Source of the DNA: GCA-2684655 sp045105235
GTDB taxonomy: Bacteria > Planctomycetota > UBA1135 > UBA2386
Assembly: GCA_045105235.1 (NCBI GenBank)
Contig: JBGCDH010000019.1
Coordinates: 37,860 to 101,859, forward strand
Direction of reading: 5' to 3'
DNA: 64,000 nt
Position numbers and translations under genes: made by a program. The first letter of the stretch is position 1. Every line of letters begins with the position of its first letter. Below the pieces are notes generated by a model that was given only the letters and a program-made list of their open reading frames with translations, ran no database searches and was not told the DNA's origin. This document shows, in pieces, positions 62,655 to 64,000 of the stretch.

Positions 62655-63812
62655 ATGAAGACTGTCTTCTCCATCTCTCTGCTTCTGGCACTCGCACCGG
62701 CTGCCATCGCCCAGTGCACCATCACCGGCGCCGGCACTGCGGACCCGGCACCGCCGCTTGACGGCTGGAACGCCACCGCCGTCCCGATCGGCTTCTCCTT
62801 TCCCTTCAACGGCACAACCTACACCGACCTCTTCTACAGCGATCACGGCCTGCTGGCTCTCAGCAACGGTGGCACGCCCGTTCCAAACGGTGCTCCCGCG
62901 GTCTACGAGCCAGCTGCCGCGAACCTCGACACGATCGGCCTGGACATCATCTGCGCGTACTGGGGCGATCACACGGTTCAGGCCCTTGGCGTTCCTACCG
63001 CACCCGCAGGCCTCTTTGTGGACAACACCAGCGGCAACTACTGCACGGTGACCTGGGTCGACAACGAGCCTTTTGACAGCTTCACCGCCGGCGCCTTCTC
63101 GGTGTCGGTCACCCTGTTCCCGAGCGGCGAGATCCGCATCTGCCTGGACGGTCGCTGCAACAACACCAGCTCGACGTTCGGCGCACTCGAAACGGTCATC
63201 GGCGTCCACCAGTTTGGCAACCCGATCCCAGCGGCCTTGGACTTGAGCATGGCCGCCTCGACCACGACGGACGCAACCGCGTTCGAAGAGTTCGTCGGTC
63301 CTGGGCCCGCAAACACCAACACGCCGGATCCGAACTTCGACCTCAGCGACACGACGATCACGTTTACGCCGCTCAGCCCCGGCTGGCTCGTGCTTACGGA
63401 CACGCTCGCCTGCGCCAGCACCGCATCGGTAGGCACTGGCTGTGGCGGCCTGACGCTCACCTCGGCTAGCCCACCTGCCATCGGCATGAGCTGGGACTTC
63501 GACCTTTCGGGAATCACCATCCCGGCCCCGATCCCGAACTTCGTAGCCCTCGGCGTGCAGACCCCGCCGGCACCGATTGGCGTGCTGTTCCCGAACCTGT
63601 TCGGCGCAACCTGCACGGCCTACATGGACGCCTCCTTCGGCCTGCTCGACATCGGCGCCGCGACCGCGGGCGTGGCATCGGGCTCCCTGCCGATCCCGGC
63701 CGTGGCGGCCCTCAAGGGCTTCAGCCTGGCCGCGCAAGGCCTGGCGTTTGACCCAGCCGGCCCACCGACGTTCTTCCTGTCGAACGGCGAAACGGGCATC
63801 GTCGGCTATTGA
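62655..63812 (+). CDS. Secreted protein with recurring C-terminal domain
   Basis: 385 residues from ATG 62655 (signal MKTVFSISLLLALAPAAIAQ; ATG 62628 would add nine). The N-terminal 200 residues are beta-rich, with PIGFSFPFNGTTYTDLFYS, GLLALSNGG, FVDNTSGNYCTVTWVDN, FSVSVTLFPSGEIRI, a pattern of PKD/nidogen-like secreted domains. From about residue 258 the shared C-terminal domain is seen (GTGCGGLTLTSASPPAIGM, second Cys in GATCTAYMD, end LKGFSLAAQGLAFD). The TGA lies inside the first hairpin of the right-end repeat. Confidence 0.75.
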   Translation: MKTVFSISLLLALAPAAIAQCTITGAGTADPAPPLDGWNATAVPIGFSFPFNGTTYTDLFYSDHGLLALSNGGTPVPNGAPAVYEPAAANLDTIGLDIICAYWGDHTVQALGVPTAPAGLFVDNTSGNYCTVTWVDNEPFDSFTAGAFSVSVTLFPSGEIRICLDGRCNNTSSTFGALETVIGVHQFGNPIPAALDLSMAASTTTDATAFEEFVGPGPANTNTPDPNFDLSDTTITFTPLSPGWLVLTDTLACASTASVGTGCGGLTLTSASPPAIGMSWDFDLSGITIPAPIPNFVALGVQTPPAPIGVLFPNLFGATCTAYMDASFGLLDIGAATAGVASGSLPIPAVAALKGFSLAAQGLAFDPAGPPTFFLSNGETGIVGY

Positions 63813-64000
63813 GTTCCCCGCTCGCTGCGCGAGCGTGGAACTCAAATCTTCCCGGGGCGCCGCTCGGCGGGAAGCAGCAACCGCGCACGCTTGGCCAACT
63901 GGCCCAGAGCGGCGCGACGGTTCCCCGCTCGCTGCGCGAGCGTGGAACTCAAATCTTCCCGGGGCGCCGCTCGGCGGGAAGCAGCAACCGCGCACGCTTG
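63811..64000. repeat. 107-bp tandem repeat of paired hairpins, running off the right edge
   Basis: Bases 63813-63893 recur exactly at 63920-64000, a period of 107. Each unit holds a hairpin with CGCTCGC and GCGAGCG flanked by GTTCC and GGAAC (in the first copy extended to GAGTTCC and GGAACTC), then a second with CTTCCCG and CGGGAAG. The spacer 63894-63919 occurs once here. The first hairpin begins on the stop codon of the gene at 62655-63812. The array continues past the window. Confidence 0.9.

Noticed and set aside
62577..63995. 472-codon minus-strand frame
   Set aside because: Antisense to the secreted protein gene and runs through the hairpin repeat.
63811..64000. CRISPR array
   Set aside because: The repeated unit is 81 bases with internal hairpins, only one 26-base spacer is seen, and no cas gene is present.

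Overview
The window is high-GC, gene-dense bacterial chromosome. Its gene complement points to Planctomycetota: a Tat-exported Gfo/Idh/MocA oxidoreductase, a ThuA-DUF1080 fusion, a SASA esterase, a sulfatase, a cytochrome c with a large companion propeller protein, many secreted HEAT, kelch and propeller proteins, and a recurring C-terminal beta domain. The style resembles poorly cultured lineages such as Poly30/Pla163, but this placement is inference from protein families. No rRNA, tRNA, CRISPR array or transposase gene was seen.

Left part (1-6,960): a clpB truncated by the window edge, a SUKH (SMI1/KNR4) protein, and a Trx/PDZ protein whose frame is interrupted by one TGA at 1997. The TGA sits exactly where a CxxU redox motif would be and is followed by a good bacterial SECIS hairpin, so I annotate it as a selenoprotein. 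An LRR-DUF1963 protein and a secreted protein with a pentapeptide minisatellite follow. From 7,380 to 13,250 there is a sugar-catabolism group: Gfo/Idh/MocA oxidoreductase, tandem SASA esterase, sugar isomerase/epimerase and DUF1080-ThuA protein. Then come a glycerophosphodiesterase and purB.

Middle (16,000-34,000): VanZ, an RsbW-like kinase and nadC; ComEA-like, MinD/FlhG-like and an unassigned protein with a degenerate nuclease-like N-terminus; ruvC diverging from ispD-ispF-Nramp-like transporter; an ABC exporter; a rotamase-like protein; and a translationally coupled four-gene operon (29,231-32,809) encoding a conserved-looking hypothetical protein, a lipoprotein, a HEAT-repeat protein and a peptidase-like protein.

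Right part (34,400-64,000): an outer-membrane-like lipoprotein, kelch and other secreted proteins, a sigma-54 response regulator diverging from an S41 protease, and the housekeeping run tsaD-larB-carA-rluA. These are followed by secreted HEAT, LamG, DNRLRE and propeller proteins around proS, then a cytochrome c, propeller and sulfatase run, a GH28/GH49-like beta-helix protein, a small lipoprotein and another secreted protein. Six secreted proteins share a C-terminal domain that may be a sorting or surface module.

Non-coding structure is rich. Three copies of an intergenic repeat with terminal inverted repeats lie at about 15,980, 45,782 and 52,563, two of them touching a stop codon. A 107-bp-period tandem repeat made of hairpins starts at 63,811 and runs off the right edge. 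Hairpins suited to bidirectional termination lie between convergent genes.
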